From: Comamonadaceae bacterium 2PF
GTDB lineage: Bacteria > Pseudomonadota > Gammaproteobacteria > Burkholderiales > Burkholderiaceae_C
Assembly: GCA_005502875.1 (NCBI GenBank)
Contig: SCMV01000014.1
Location: 1-64,000, forward strand
Reading direction: 5' to 3'
DNA: 64,000 bases
Under the pieces are notes generated by a model that was not told where the DNA came from, searched no databases, and was given only the letters and a program-made list of their open reading frames with translations. Numbering within the stretch: the stretch's first letter is position 1; the number at the start of each line of letters is the position of its first letter. This document shows positions 14,750-24,916 of this stretch, in pieces. The position numbers and the translations under genes are program-made.

Positions 14750-17119
14750 TCAAGCCCCAGCTGGTGCGGCCGCCTTCACAGCCTCGACCGCATCCAGTAT
14801 GGCTTCGGCCGTGGCCGGTGCGCGCAGCGGCGGTTGCACCTTGTGCTGGCCCACCGCCGACACCGCGTCGCGGATGGCGAAGAACACCGAGAAGGGCAGC
14901 AGCAGCGGCGGCTCGCCCACGGCCTTGGAGCGGTAGATGGTGTCTTCGGCGTTGCGGTTGTCGAACAGCTTGACGCGGAAGTCGGCCGGGCAGTCGCTGG
15001 CGGTCGGGATCTTGTAGGTTGAGGGCGCGTGCGTCAGCAGCTTGCCGCTTTGCGGGTGCCACATCAGCTCTTCGGTGGTCAGCCAGCCCATGCCCTGGAT
15101 GAACGCGCCTTCGACCTGGCCGATGTCCAGCGCCGGGTTGATCGACTGGCCCACGTCGTGCAGCACGTCGGCGCGCAGCAGCTTGAACTCGCCCGTGAGC
15201 GTGTCCACCAGCACCTCGCTGACGGCGGCGCCATAAGCGAAGTAGTAGAAGGGGCGGCCCTGCATGGCGTCGCGGTCCCAGTGCAGCTTGGGCGTGGCGT
15301 AGAAGCCGTCGGACCACAGCTGCACGCGCGCCATGTAGGCGCTCATGGTCACGTCTTCAAAGGGCAGGGTCTGCTCGCCCACGTGCACCTGGCTGTTCTC
15401 GAACCGGATGGCCTCGACGCTGACGCCGTGCTTGGCGGCGAGGTGCGCCACCAGGCGCGACTTGATCTGCTGCGCGGCATCGGCGGCGGCCTTGCCGTTG
15501 AGGTCGGAGCCGGTGGAGGCTGCCGTGGCCGAGGTGTTGGCCACCTTGGTGGTGTCGGTGGCCGTCACGCGCACGCGCTCAGGCGTCAGGCCCAGGGTGT
15601 GCGCCACCATTTGCGCCACCTTGGTGTTCAGGCCCTGGCCCATCTCGGTGCCGCCGTGGTTCACCAGCACGCTGCCGTCGGTGTACACATGCACCAGCGC
15701 GCCGGCCTGGTTGAGGTGCACCACGTTGAAGGAGATGCCGAACTTCAGCGGCGTGAGCGCCAGGCCCTTTTTGAGCACGGGGCTGCTGGCGTTGAAGGCG
15801 TTGATGGCGTCGCGGCGGGCGCGGTAGTCGCTGGTGGTGGCCAGCTCGCCGATCAGCGCGGGCAGCACGTTGTCTTCGACCTGCTGGCCGTAGGGCGTGA
15901 CGTCGTTCTGGCCGATGCCATAGAGGTTGGCCAGGCGCACGTCGAGCGCGTCGCGGCCCAGGCTGCGGGCGATGTCGTCCAAGATGTACTCGACCGCGAA
16001 GGCGCCTTGCGGCCCGCCGAAGCCGCGAAACGCCGTGTTGCTTTGCGTGTTGGTGCGCGCGCAGAAGCCGTCGATGGCGACGTGCGGCAGCCAGTAGGCG
16101 TTGTCGAAGTGGCACAGGGCGCGCGCCATCACGGGCGCAGACAGGTCGGCCGAGAAGCCGCAGCGCGACACCATTTCCACCTGTGCGCCGAGGATGCGGC
16201 CCTCGTCGTCGTGACCGATGGACCAGTCGTGCGTGAAGCAGTGGCGCCGGCCCGTGACCATGAAGTCGTCGTCGCGGTCGGGACGCAGCTTGACGGGCTT
16301 GCGCAGTTTGGCCGCGGCGATGGCGGCGATGCAGGCGAACACGGCCGACTGCGATTCTTTGCCGCCAAAGCCCCCGCCCATGCGCCGGCAGGTGACTTGC
16401 ACGTGGTGCGCGTGCAGGTTCAGCGCGTGGGCCACGGCGTGCTGCATTTCAGACGGGTGCTGCGTGGAGCAGTGCACCAGCATGCCACCCTCTTGCGGGA
16501 TGGCGTAGGAGATCTGGCCTTCGAGGTAGAACTGCTCTTGCCCACCCAGCTGGATGTGGCCTTGCAGCGTGTGCGGCGCCTCAGCCAGCGCCTTGGCGGC
16601 GTCGCCCCGCGCCATGCGCATCGGCGGCACGACGTATTGCTTGGCAGCGTGCGCGGCCTCGGGCGTCAGCAGCGCGGGCAGCTCTTCGATGTCGAGGAAG
16701 GCCTTGGCTTGCGCAGCGGCGCGGCGCGCCAGTTCGCGGTCGTGCGAGAGCACGGCGAACACGGGCTGACCGAGGTAGTGCACGGTGCCATCGGCCAGGA
16801 TGGGGTCGTCGTGCACGATGGCGCCGCAGTCGTTGATGCCGGGGATGTCGGCCGCGGTGATGACATCGACCACGCCGGGCAGGGCGCGCAGCGCGGCCAG
16901 GTTGATGCCCTTCAAGCGCCCATGGGCGACGGGCGAGAGGCCGAGGGCGGCGTGCAGGGTGCCGGCCAGCTCGGGCTGGTCGTCGATGTAGGTGGCTTCA
17001 CCTGCGACGTGCAGGCGGGCGGATTCGTGCGGCAGAGGCTTGCCGGCGGCGGTGGTTGACGGCTCGGCTTGTCCGACAGGCGGCAGCAGGGAGGGGGGGA
17101 GGTCCACGGCCTGGTTCAT
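14750..17119 (-). CDS. xdhB: xanthine dehydrogenase molybdopterin-binding subunit XdhB
   Basis: 789 residues, the usual length for the large subunit of bacterial two-chain xanthine dehydrogenase. It has the a/b hammerhead domain near the N-terminus (HESARLHVAGEATYIDD), the GGFGGKESQSAVFA molybdopterin motif near 255, the FRGFGGPQGAF block near 363 (active-site region), and GTEMGQGLNTKVAQM near 490. The catalytic-Glu region GEPPLLLPFSVFFAIRDA (the active base lies in VGEPP) is near 740. It oxidises hypoxanthine to xanthine and xanthine to urate in the cytoplasm together with XdhA, passing electrons to FAD and NAD+. It is translated 63 bp after xdhA. Confidence 0.95.
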   Translation of the reverse strand: MNQAVDLPPSLLPPVGQAEPSTTAAGKPLPHESARLHVAGEATYIDDQPELAGTLHAALGLSPVAHGRLKGINLAALRALPGVVDVITAADIPGINDCGAIVHDDPILADGTVHYLGQPVFAVLSHDRELARRAAAQAKAFLDIEELPALLTPEAAHAAKQYVVPPMRMARGDAAKALAEAPHTLQGHIQLGGQEQFYLEGQISYAIPQEGGMLVHCSTQHPSEMQHAVAHALNLHAHHVQVTCRRMGGGFGGKESQSAVFACIAAIAAAKLRKPVKLRPDRDDDFMVTGRRHCFTHDWSIGHDDEGRILGAQVEMVSRCGFSADLSAPVMARALCHFDNAYWLPHVAIDGFCARTNTQSNTAFRGFGGPQGAFAVEYILDDIARSLGRDALDVRLANLYGIGQNDVTPYGQQVEDNVLPALIGELATTSDYRARRDAINAFNASSPVLKKGLALTPLKFGISFNVVHLNQAGALVHVYTDGSVLVNHGGTEMGQGLNTKVAQMVAHTLGLTPERVRVTATDTTKVANTSATAASTGSDLNGKAAADAAQQIKSRLVAHLAAKHGVSVEAIRFENSQVHVGEQTLPFEDVTMSAYMARVQLWSDGFYATPKLHWDRDAMQGRPFYYFAYGAAVSEVLVDTLTGEFKLLRADVLHDVGQSINPALDIGQVEGAFIQGMGWLTTEELMWHPQSGKLLTHAPSTYKIPTASDCPADFRVKLFDNRNAEDTIYRSKAVGEPPLLLPFSVFFAIRDAVSAVGQHKVQPPLRAPATAEAILDAVEAVKAAAPAGA

Positions 17120-17182
17120 GTTGATGCTCGGTGAGGTGCCTGTTGAGGTGCGCTGGGCGATGGGCTGCGAGGAGGCATAGGC

Positions 17183-18718
<1,536 letters not shown>

Positions 18719-18808
18719 GGGGACTCCGGGTGGGTGTGCGTGTCAGGTTAGCGTCTGGTGTTTGAGCCGGTATACAAGATTGCGCATATCGGTGATAAAA
18801 AGCAACGC
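18719..18808. promoter_or_regulatory. divergent xdhA / LysR intergenic control region
   Basis: Ninety bp separate the xdhA start (18718) from the LysR start (18809). The AT-rich core TATACAAGATTGCGCATATC (18771-18790) contains T-N11-A-type partial dyads and the alternating TGCGCA, the kind of site LysR regulators use between divergent genes. No clear sigma-70 spacing could be fixed, so promoter positions are not called. Confidence 0.45.
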
Positions 18809-19789
18809 ATGAATCAGCGCGCGCTTTTCGACAAGATCGACCTGTCACTCATCCGGGTTTTGCACACCGTGATCACCGAGTCCAGCGTTTCACGCGCCGC
18901 CGTCAAGCTGCGCAGCAACCAGCCTGCCGTCAGCGCCCAGCTGCGGCGGTTGCGCGAGCTCACGGGCGACCCTTTGCTGGTGCGCAGCGGTCAGGGCATG
19001 GCGCCCACCGACGTGGCGCTGAGTCTGGTCGAGCCGGCCGCCACCATCTTGCAGCAGGCGCAGTGGATCTTCGGCGACAAGAGCGCTGCCCGGGGCTTTG
19101 ACCCCGCCACCACCGAGGTGACCTTCCGCATCGCCGCGACCGACTACCTCGACCCCTGGTTCCTGCCCGAGCTCACGCTGCGCCTGCGCCGGCTAGCACC
19201 GCATTCGCGCCTGGAGGTGCTGCCGCTGGGCACCCAGCTCGACCACCGCCGCAGCCTGGCCCGTGGCGAGGTGGACCTGGTGATCGGCAACTGGCTGGAG
19301 CCGTCTGAAGAGCTGCACCTGGGCCGCCTGGTCAGCGACGAGCTGGTCTGCCTGGTGTCCGAAGACCACCCGGCCGCGCGCCTGCCCAAAGAGGGCAAGC
19401 GCTCCTGGTCGGTCGAGCAGTACCTGGCGGCCGAGCACATCGCGCCGCTGCCGTTTCACCCGGACGGCCCGGGCATCATCGAGCAGCACCTGCAGGCCAA
19501 GGGCCTGGAGCGACACATCGTTGTGCGCCACCCGCATTTCGCGCAGATCCCGTACATGGTGGCGGGCTCGCTGCTGGTGTTGACCACGGGGCGGCGCTTC
19601 TGTGAGCGCTACGTGCGTGACCTGAAGGTCAAGGTCATCCGCTGCCCGGTGCCGCTGCCGTCTTTGAACTACTACCAGCTCTGGCACGACCTGACCCACA
19701 AATCGGCCGCCAGCCGCTGGTTGCGTGAGCAGGTTCGCGACGTGGTCCGAGGCTTGCATCAGGTTCAGCCGCCCGTGCGGCATCATTGA
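18809..19789 (+). CDS. LysR-family transcriptional regulator of the purine cluster
   Basis: 326 residues. The N-terminal winged helix (about 10-68) has SRAAVKLRSNQPAVSAQLRR and LVRSGQGMAPTDVAL. The C-terminal effector domain of the PBP2 type starts with VTFRIAATDYLDPWFLPEL near 100. I chose ATG 18809 because the HTH then starts at the usual distance; a GTG at 18758 would add 17 residues. It sits between divergent xdhA and the downstream nucleoside-type ABC operon (42-bp gap), so it likely controls both. The effector, perhaps a purine or urate, is inferred from context. Confidence 0.88.
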   Translation: MNQRALFDKIDLSLIRVLHTVITESSVSRAAVKLRSNQPAVSAQLRRLRELTGDPLLVRSGQGMAPTDVALSLVEPAATILQQAQWIFGDKSAARGFDPATTEVTFRIAATDYLDPWFLPELTLRLRRLAPHSRLEVLPLGTQLDHRRSLARGEVDLVIGNWLEPSEELHLGRLVSDELVCLVSEDHPAARLPKEGKRSWSVEQYLAAEHIAPLPFHPDGPGIIEQHLQAKGLERHIVVRHPHFAQIPYMVAGSLLVLTTGRRFCERYVRDLKVKVIRCPVPLPSLNYYQLWHDLTHKSAASRWLREQVRDVVRGLHQVQPPVRHH

Positions 19790-19830
19790 GGTTTGGCCTC
19801 CCCACCGCGGCTCCCACCCCCACACCCCAC

Positions 19831-21396
19831 ATGACCCTCAGACTCGAGCTCAGGCGCATCACCAAGCAGTACCCCGGTGTCAGGGCCAACGATGCCGTCA
19901 GCCTCAACGTGCGCCCGGGCGAGATCCACGCCGTGCTGGGCGAGAACGGCGCCGGCAAGTCCACCTTGATGAAGATCATCTTTGGCGCGGTCAAGCCCGA
20001 CTCGGGCGAGGTGCTCTTCAACGGCCAGCCGGTTCAGGTGCGCTCACCTCAAGAGGCGCGGGCCCTGGGCATCAGCATGGTGTTCCAGCACTTCTCGCTG
20101 TTCGACACGCTGACGGCGGCCGAGAACGTGTGGCTGGGCCTGGACAAGTCGCTCAGCCTGGCCGAGGTCACCCAGCGAATCCGCGAGGTCTCGGGCACCT
20201 ATGGGCTGGAAGTTGACCCGGAACGCCACGTGCACTCGCTGACCGTGGGCGAGCGCCAGCGGGTCGAGATCGTGCGGGCGCTGCTGACCAAGCCGCAGCT
20301 GCTGATCCTCGACGAGCCGACTTCGGTGCTCACGCCCCAGGCGGTGGGCAAGCTGTTCGTGACGCTGCGCCAGCTGGCGGCCGAGGGCTGCTCCATCCTC
20401 TACATCAGCCACAAGCTCGACGAGATCCGCGCGCTGTGCCAGCGCTGCACCGTGCTTCGCGGCGGCAAGGTGACGGGCGAGGTCGACCCGCGCGAAGAGA
20501 GCAACGCCAGCCTGTCGCGCCTGATGATCGGCAACGAGCCGCCCGAGCTGCATCGCAACGAGGCCATGTTGGGCGAGGTGGCGCTGGCGGTCAAAGGCCT
20601 GAACGTGCCCAGCCTCGACCCGTTCGGCACCGACCTCAAGGACATCGGGTTCGAGTTGCGCGCTGGCGAGGTCCTGGGCATTGCCGGGGTGTCGGGCAAC
20701 GGGCAGCAGGCATTGATGGCCGTGCTCAGCGGCGAAGACCCGCGCGCCAAGCCAGGCACCGTTCACTTGTTCGGCCACGACGTGGCCCGCTCGTCGCCGC
20801 GCGCCAGGCGCCACCAGGGCCTGCACAGCGTGCCCGAAGAGCGCCTGGGCCGTGGTGCGGTGCCGACCCTGTCGCTGGCGCAGAACACCCTGCTCACGCG
20901 CGACGACGCCATCGGCCCCGGCGGCTGGTTGCGCACCAAGGGCATCACCGGCATGGCGGTCGAGCTGATCGACCGCTTCAAGGTCAAGGCCGCAGGGCCA
21001 CACGCACCGGCCAAGAGCCTGTCGGGCGGCAACCTGCAGAAGTTCATCATGGGCCGCGAGATCGACGCGGCGCCCAAGGTGCTGCTGGTGTCTCAGCCGA
21101 CCTGGGGCGTGGACGTGGGGGCCGCGGCGCAGATCCGTGGCGAGTTGTTGAAGCTGCGCGACGCCGGCTGTGCCGTGCTCGTGGTCAGCGAGGAGCTGGA
21201 CGAATTGTTCGAAGTGAGCGACCGCCTGATGGTGATGGCGCAGGGGCGGCTGTCGCCGTCCATCCCGGCCGCCGAGGCCACCGTGGAGCAGATCGGGGCC
21301 TGGATGAGCGGGCTGTGGGACGGCGGTGCAGGCGAAGCCTCGGCACCGGTGCCCGGGCTGGTGACGCAGCAGGGGGGCGCCCATGTTCAAGCTTGA
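19831..21396 (+). CDS. nucleoside/purine ABC importer ATP-binding protein (duplicated ATPase)
   Basis: 521 residues with two ABC domains, as in BmpA-type nucleoside importers (NupO/YufO class). Domain 1 (about 1-240) has Walker A GENGAGKST near 36, signature LTVGERQRVEI near 137 and Walker B LLILDEPTSVL. Domain 2 (about 255-500) has a degenerate P-loop, IAGVSGNGQQAL, a signature-like LSGGNLQKFIMG, and a Walker B region, KVLLVSQPTWGVDV, in which the usual ...EPTRGLD is replaced by SQPTWGVD. This asymmetry is common in double-ATPase sugar and nucleoside systems, where one site is weak. First of a four-gene operon; overlaps the next gene by 14 bp. Confidence 0.9.
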   Translation: MTLRLELRRITKQYPGVRANDAVSLNVRPGEIHAVLGENGAGKSTLMKIIFGAVKPDSGEVLFNGQPVQVRSPQEARALGISMVFQHFSLFDTLTAAENVWLGLDKSLSLAEVTQRIREVSGTYGLEVDPERHVHSLTVGERQRVEIVRALLTKPQLLILDEPTSVLTPQAVGKLFVTLRQLAAEGCSILYISHKLDEIRALCQRCTVLRGGKVTGEVDPREESNASLSRLMIGNEPPELHRNEAMLGEVALAVKGLNVPSLDPFGTDLKDIGFELRAGEVLGIAGVSGNGQQALMAVLSGEDPRAKPGTVHLFGHDVARSSPRARRHQGLHSVPEERLGRGAVPTLSLAQNTLLTRDDAIGPGGWLRTKGITGMAVELIDRFKVKAAGPHAPAKSLSGGNLQKFIMGREIDAAPKVLLVSQPTWGVDVGAAAQIRGELLKLRDAGCAVLVVSEELDELFEVSDRLMVMAQGRLSPSIPAAEATVEQIGAWMSGLWDGGAGEASAPVPGLVTQQGGAHVQA

Positions 21397-22444
21397 GCCG
21401 CGTCCCGCGCCATCGAAGTTGCTGACGTTCACTTCGCCGCTGATCGCGTTGGCGATCACGGTGCTGGTGGGCGTGGCCCTCTTCGTCGCCTTGGGCAAGG
21501 ACCCGCTGGCTGGGCTGCAGATGTTCTTCGTCGAGCCGCTCAAGAGCGGCTACGCGCTGTCTGAGTTGAGCCTCAAGGCGACGCCGCTGGTGCTGATCGC
21601 GTTGGGCCTGTCGGTGTGCTTTCGCGCCAACCTGTGGAACATCGGCGCGGAGGGGCAGTTCATCCTCGGGGCCGTTTGCGCCGGTGGGGTGGCCATGCAG
21701 GCCACGCCCGAGAGTGGCCCTTTGCTGATGCCAGCCGTGTTGGCGGCCGGGGCCCTGGGTGGCATGGCCTGGGCCGGCATCGTGGCGCTGCTGCGCGACC
21801 GCTTCAACGCCAGCGAGATCCTGGTCAGCCTGATGCTGGTGTACGTGGCCGAGATGCTGCTGAGCTACCTGGTCTACGGCCCTTGGAAGGACCCCAACGG
21901 CTACAACTTCCCGCAGACCATCACCTTCCTCGAAGCCGCGCGCGTGCCCAAGCTCGTTCAGGGCTGGCGCATGAACATCGGCATGTTCATCGCAGCGGTG
22001 GCGGTGGTGGGGTTTGCGGTGTTTTTGTACCGCACCTTCGCGGGCTTTCAGCTGCAGGTGGGCGGGTTGGCGCCGGCGGCGGCGCGATACGCGGGCTTTT
22101 CCAGCCGCCGCGCGCTGTGGACGGCGCTGCTGCTGTCGGGCGGCATGGCCGGGCTGGCCGGTGCGCTGGATGTGGCGGGGCCCCAGGGCCAGCTCACGCC
22201 GTACGTGCCCCTGGGCTATGGCTTCGCGGCCATCATCGTGGCCTTCGTGGGCCGGCTCAACCCGTTTGGCATCGTGTTCTCGGCGGTGCTCATGAGCATG
22301 TTCTACATCGGCGGTGAACTCGCCCAGTCGCGCCTGGGCCTGCCCAAGGCCCTCACCGGTGTCTTCCAGGGGCTGCTGCTGTTCGCGCTGCTGGCCTGCG
22401 ACACCTTCATCCACCAACGTCTGCGCTGGGTGAGCAAGAAATGA
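21383..22444 (+). CDS. nucleoside-type ABC importer permease 1
   Basis: 353 residues with about 9-10 predicted membrane helices (for example LIALAITVLVGVALFVAL, APLLM-type segments, and FGIVFSAVLMSMFYIGGELA). The FRANLWNIGAEGQFILGAVC motif near 77 and GMAGLAGALDVAGPQGQL near 258 are hallmarks of the BPD_transp_2/YufP permease family that works with BMP-type binding proteins. It forms the inner-membrane channel with the next gene. The ATG at 21383 overlaps the ATPase gene, and its stop overlaps the start of permease 2 (ATGA). Confidence 0.9.
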   Translation: MFKLEPRPAPSKLLTFTSPLIALAITVLVGVALFVALGKDPLAGLQMFFVEPLKSGYALSELSLKATPLVLIALGLSVCFRANLWNIGAEGQFILGAVCAGGVAMQATPESGPLLMPAVLAAGALGGMAWAGIVALLRDRFNASEILVSLMLVYVAEMLLSYLVYGPWKDPNGYNFPQTITFLEAARVPKLVQGWRMNIGMFIAAVAVVGFAVFLYRTFAGFQLQVGGLAPAAARYAGFSSRRALWTALLLSGGMAGLAGALDVAGPQGQLTPYVPLGYGFAAIIVAFVGRLNPFGIVFSAVLMSMFYIGGELAQSRLGLPKALTGVFQGLLLFALLACDTFIHQRLRWVSKK

Positions 22445-23370
22445 TCTCTGCCGAATCCCTGGCCCTGCTGATCGCGGCCACCCTCAACGCCGGCACGGTG
22501 GTGGCGCTGGCCTCCCTGGGCCTGCTCATCAACGAACGCGCTGGCGTGCTCAACCTGGGCGCCGAAGGCATGATGCTGGTGGCCGCCATCGCTGGCTACG
22601 CGGCCTGCGTGCACACGGGCAGCGACCTGGTCGGGTTCGCTGCGGCGGCCGGGGCGGGTGCGCTGCTGGCGGCGGCTTTCGGGGTGCTGGTCATCTGGCT
22701 GGGCACCAACCAGTACGCCACGGGGTTGGCGCTCAGCCTGTTCGGCACGGGGCTGAGTGCCTTCGTGGGCATCACCTACACGCAGCTGCGCCTGCCCGAG
22801 CGCGTCAACCACGCGATCCCCTACCTGGCTGACCTGCCTTTCGTGGGGCCGGCCTTCTTTCGGCACCACCCGCTGGTGTACGCCACCATCGCTTTGGCCA
22901 TCGGGCTGACGTGGTTCCTGCTGCGCTCGCGTGCCGGCCTGGTGCTGCGCGCGGTCGGTGAGTCGCCCGAGTCGGCGCACGCGCTGGGCTACGCGGTGCG
23001 GCCCATCCGCCTGCTGGCGGTGTGCGTGGGCGGTGCGCTGTGCGGCGTGGCCGGCGCTTACATCTCGCTGGTCTACACCCCGCTGTGGGTCGAAGGCATG
23101 GTGGCCGGCAAGGGCTGGATCGCCCTGGCCCTGACGACTTTCGCCACCTGGCGGCCGCTGCGCGTGCTGCTGGGGGCTTACCTGTTCGGTGGCGTGACGA
23201 TGCTGCAGTTTCAGCTTCAGGGGCAGGGGGTGCAGGTGCCCTCGCAACTGCTGACGATGCTGCCCTACCTCGCCACCATCGTCGTGCTGGTGCTGATCTC
23301 GCGCAACCCGACGTGGATCCGCATCAACATGCCTGCTTCGCTCGGCAAGCCCTTCCATCCGGGCGCCTGA
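22441..23370 (+). CDS. nucleoside-type ABC importer permease 2
   Basis: 309 residues, all-helical membrane protein with about 8-9 helices. NERAGVLNLGAEGMMLVAAI near 30 is the YufQ/RbsC-like permease signature, and LRSRAGLVLRAVGESPESAH near 161 is the cytoplasmic coupling loop to the ATPase. It overlaps permease 1 by 4 bp (ATGA), implying coupled translation and a heterodimeric channel. Predicted substrates are purine nucleosides or related bases, inferred from the binding-protein family and xanthine dehydrogenase next door. Confidence 0.9.
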   Translation: MISAESLALLIAATLNAGTVVALASLGLLINERAGVLNLGAEGMMLVAAIAGYAACVHTGSDLVGFAAAAGAGALLAAAFGVLVIWLGTNQYATGLALSLFGTGLSAFVGITYTQLRLPERVNHAIPYLADLPFVGPAFFRHHPLVYATIALAIGLTWFLLRSRAGLVLRAVGESPESAHALGYAVRPIRLLAVCVGGALCGVAGAYISLVYTPLWVEGMVAGKGWIALALTTFATWRPLRVLLGAYLFGGVTMLQFQLQGQGVQVPSQLLTMLPYLATIVVLVLISRNPTWIRINMPASLGKPFHPGA

Positions 23371-23437
23371 GTGGGCATGATCGTTGCTGTTGCAGTTCGT
23401 CCTGTGGATGCAAGAAGTTCCCAACCCTGGAGATGAC

Positions 23438-24604
23438 ATGACCTCTGACCTGTCCAAGCGTTCCGTGCTCAAGCTGGCTGGCTTTGCTGCCCTGACCGCC
23501 ACCGCCGCCCTCGTGGGCTGCGGCAAGAAAGACGCGGCGCCTGAAGCCGCATCGGCTGCTTCCGAAGCACCGGCGTCTGCCGCCGCAGTGGCCGCCGGCC
23601 CGTTGAAGATCGCTTTCGCCTACGTCGGCCCCGTGGGCGACGCCGGCTGGACCTACGCTCACAACCAGGGCCGCCTGGCCGTCGAGAAGGAGTTCGGCGA
23701 CAAGGTCGTCACGTCCTTCGTTGAGAAGGTGCCTGAGGGCCCCGAGGCCGAGCGCGTGATCCGCGACCTGGTGGCACAAGGCAACACCCTGATTTTTGGC
23801 ACCACCTTCGGCTACATGGAGCCCATGCTCAAGGTCGCCGCCGACAACCCGAACGTGAAGTTCGAGCATGGCACCGGCTACAAGACGGCCGCCAACATGC
23901 GCACCTATGACTCGCGCACCTATGAAGGCGCCTACATGGCCGGCGTCATCGCGGGCAGCATGACCAAGTCCAACACCATCGGTGTGGTGGGCTCCATCCC
24001 CATCCCCGAGGTGATCCGCAACATCAACTCCTTCACCCTGGGCGCCCAAAGCGTGAACCCCAAGATCAAGACCAAGGTGGTCTGGGTCAACGCCTGGTTC
24101 GACCCTCCGAAGGAAAGCGAAGGCGCGCAAAGCCTGCTGAACCAGGGTGCCGACGTGCTGTTCCAGAACACCGACTCGGCCGCCGTGCTGCAGACGGCCG
24201 AAAAGGCTGGCAAGTACGCTTTCGGTTGGGACTCGGACATGAGCGCCTTCGGCCCGAAGGCCCACCTGGCCTCGGCCGTCATCAACTGGGGCCCGTACTA
24301 CATCAAGGCCACCAAGGAAGCCCTGGACGGCTCCTGGCAGACGGGTGGCGCCTGGTGGGGTGTCAAGGAAGGCGCCATCGACCTGGTGGCGGTCTCTGAC
24401 GCCGTGCCGGCTGAGGTCAAGGCCAAGGTCGACACCATCAAGGCCGGTCTCAAGGACGGCAGCTTCGCGATCTGGAAGGGCCCGATCGTGGGTCAGGACG
24501 GCAAGGAAGTGCTGGCCAAGGACGCCGTGGCCGATGACAAGTTCCTGGGCGGCGTGAACTTCTACGTCAAGGGCGTTGAAGGCTCGATCCCGTCGTCCAA
24601 GTGA
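23438..24604 (+). CDS. BMP-family nucleoside-binding lipoprotein of the ABC importer
   Basis: 388 residues. SKRSVLKLAGFAALTATAAL then VGCGKK give a lipobox with Cys near 30 (some Tat-like basic character before it). A low-complexity Ala/Ser linker (EAASAASEAPASAAA) tethers a periplasmic binding domain of the BMP/Med family: IAFAYVGPVGDAGWTYAHNQ near 57, IFGTTFGYMEP near 113, YEGAYMAGVIAGSMTKSNTI near 160, and YAFGWDSDMSAFGPKAHLAS near 254. It is the last gene of the importer operon, 67 bp after permease 2. It delivers substrate to the permease pair from the periplasmic side of the inner membrane. Confidence 0.92.
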   Translation: MTSDLSKRSVLKLAGFAALTATAALVGCGKKDAAPEAASAASEAPASAAAVAAGPLKIAFAYVGPVGDAGWTYAHNQGRLAVEKEFGDKVVTSFVEKVPEGPEAERVIRDLVAQGNTLIFGTTFGYMEPMLKVAADNPNVKFEHGTGYKTAANMRTYDSRTYEGAYMAGVIAGSMTKSNTIGVVGSIPIPEVIRNINSFTLGAQSVNPKIKTKVVWVNAWFDPPKESEGAQSLLNQGADVLFQNTDSAAVLQTAEKAGKYAFGWDSDMSAFGPKAHLASAVINWGPYYIKATKEALDGSWQTGGAWWGVKEGAIDLVAVSDAVPAEVKAKVDTIKAGLKDGSFAIWKGPIVGQDGKEVLAKDAVADDKFLGGVNFYVKGVEGSIPSSK

Positions 24605-24916
24605 TGGCGGCTTGAGCCATCAGGCGGGGTGGGCCGTTCGGGCTCGCCTCAAGGCCCTGAGGGGCCTGAACGCCGCCTGACAAGGGGCGGGGTGTCGCGG
24701 TCCGTGAAGGATTGCGCCCCCGCCCTGTTTCATTGCCGACCCAAGCGCGGAACAGGCCGCTTTCGACCCCGTGAAACCACGGGATGGCGCTGGGGGGCGT
24801 CGGCCTAAACTGGGGCTCATCAAAGGGTTCCGGCCGCGCGCCGCACCGACGAGCCACGAGCTTTGCCGCCCAGGTCAGCCTGACCGTGCCGCGCGACCGC
24901 CACCAGGAGGTCGTCG
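24605..24916. other. intergenic region with an imperfect hairpin after the importer operon
   Basis: 312 bp with no gene seen. An imperfect stem (24637-24670: TTCGGGC..CCTCA / TGAGG..GCCTGAA) follows the binding-protein stop and may terminate the importer transcript, though no T-run follows. The 3' part holds the strong ribosome site AGGAGG (24906-24911) for the oxidoreductase gene. Confidence 0.4.

Noticed and set aside
15029-17059. A 676-residue open frame on the plus strand opposite xdhB
   Set aside because: It mirrors xdhB codon by codon, is His/Arg/Val-rich and lacks any family motif. High GC content makes long antisense frames expected.
24637-24670. Strong terminator after the ABC importer
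   Set aside because: The stem has mismatches and no T-tract. I list it as a weak hairpin only.
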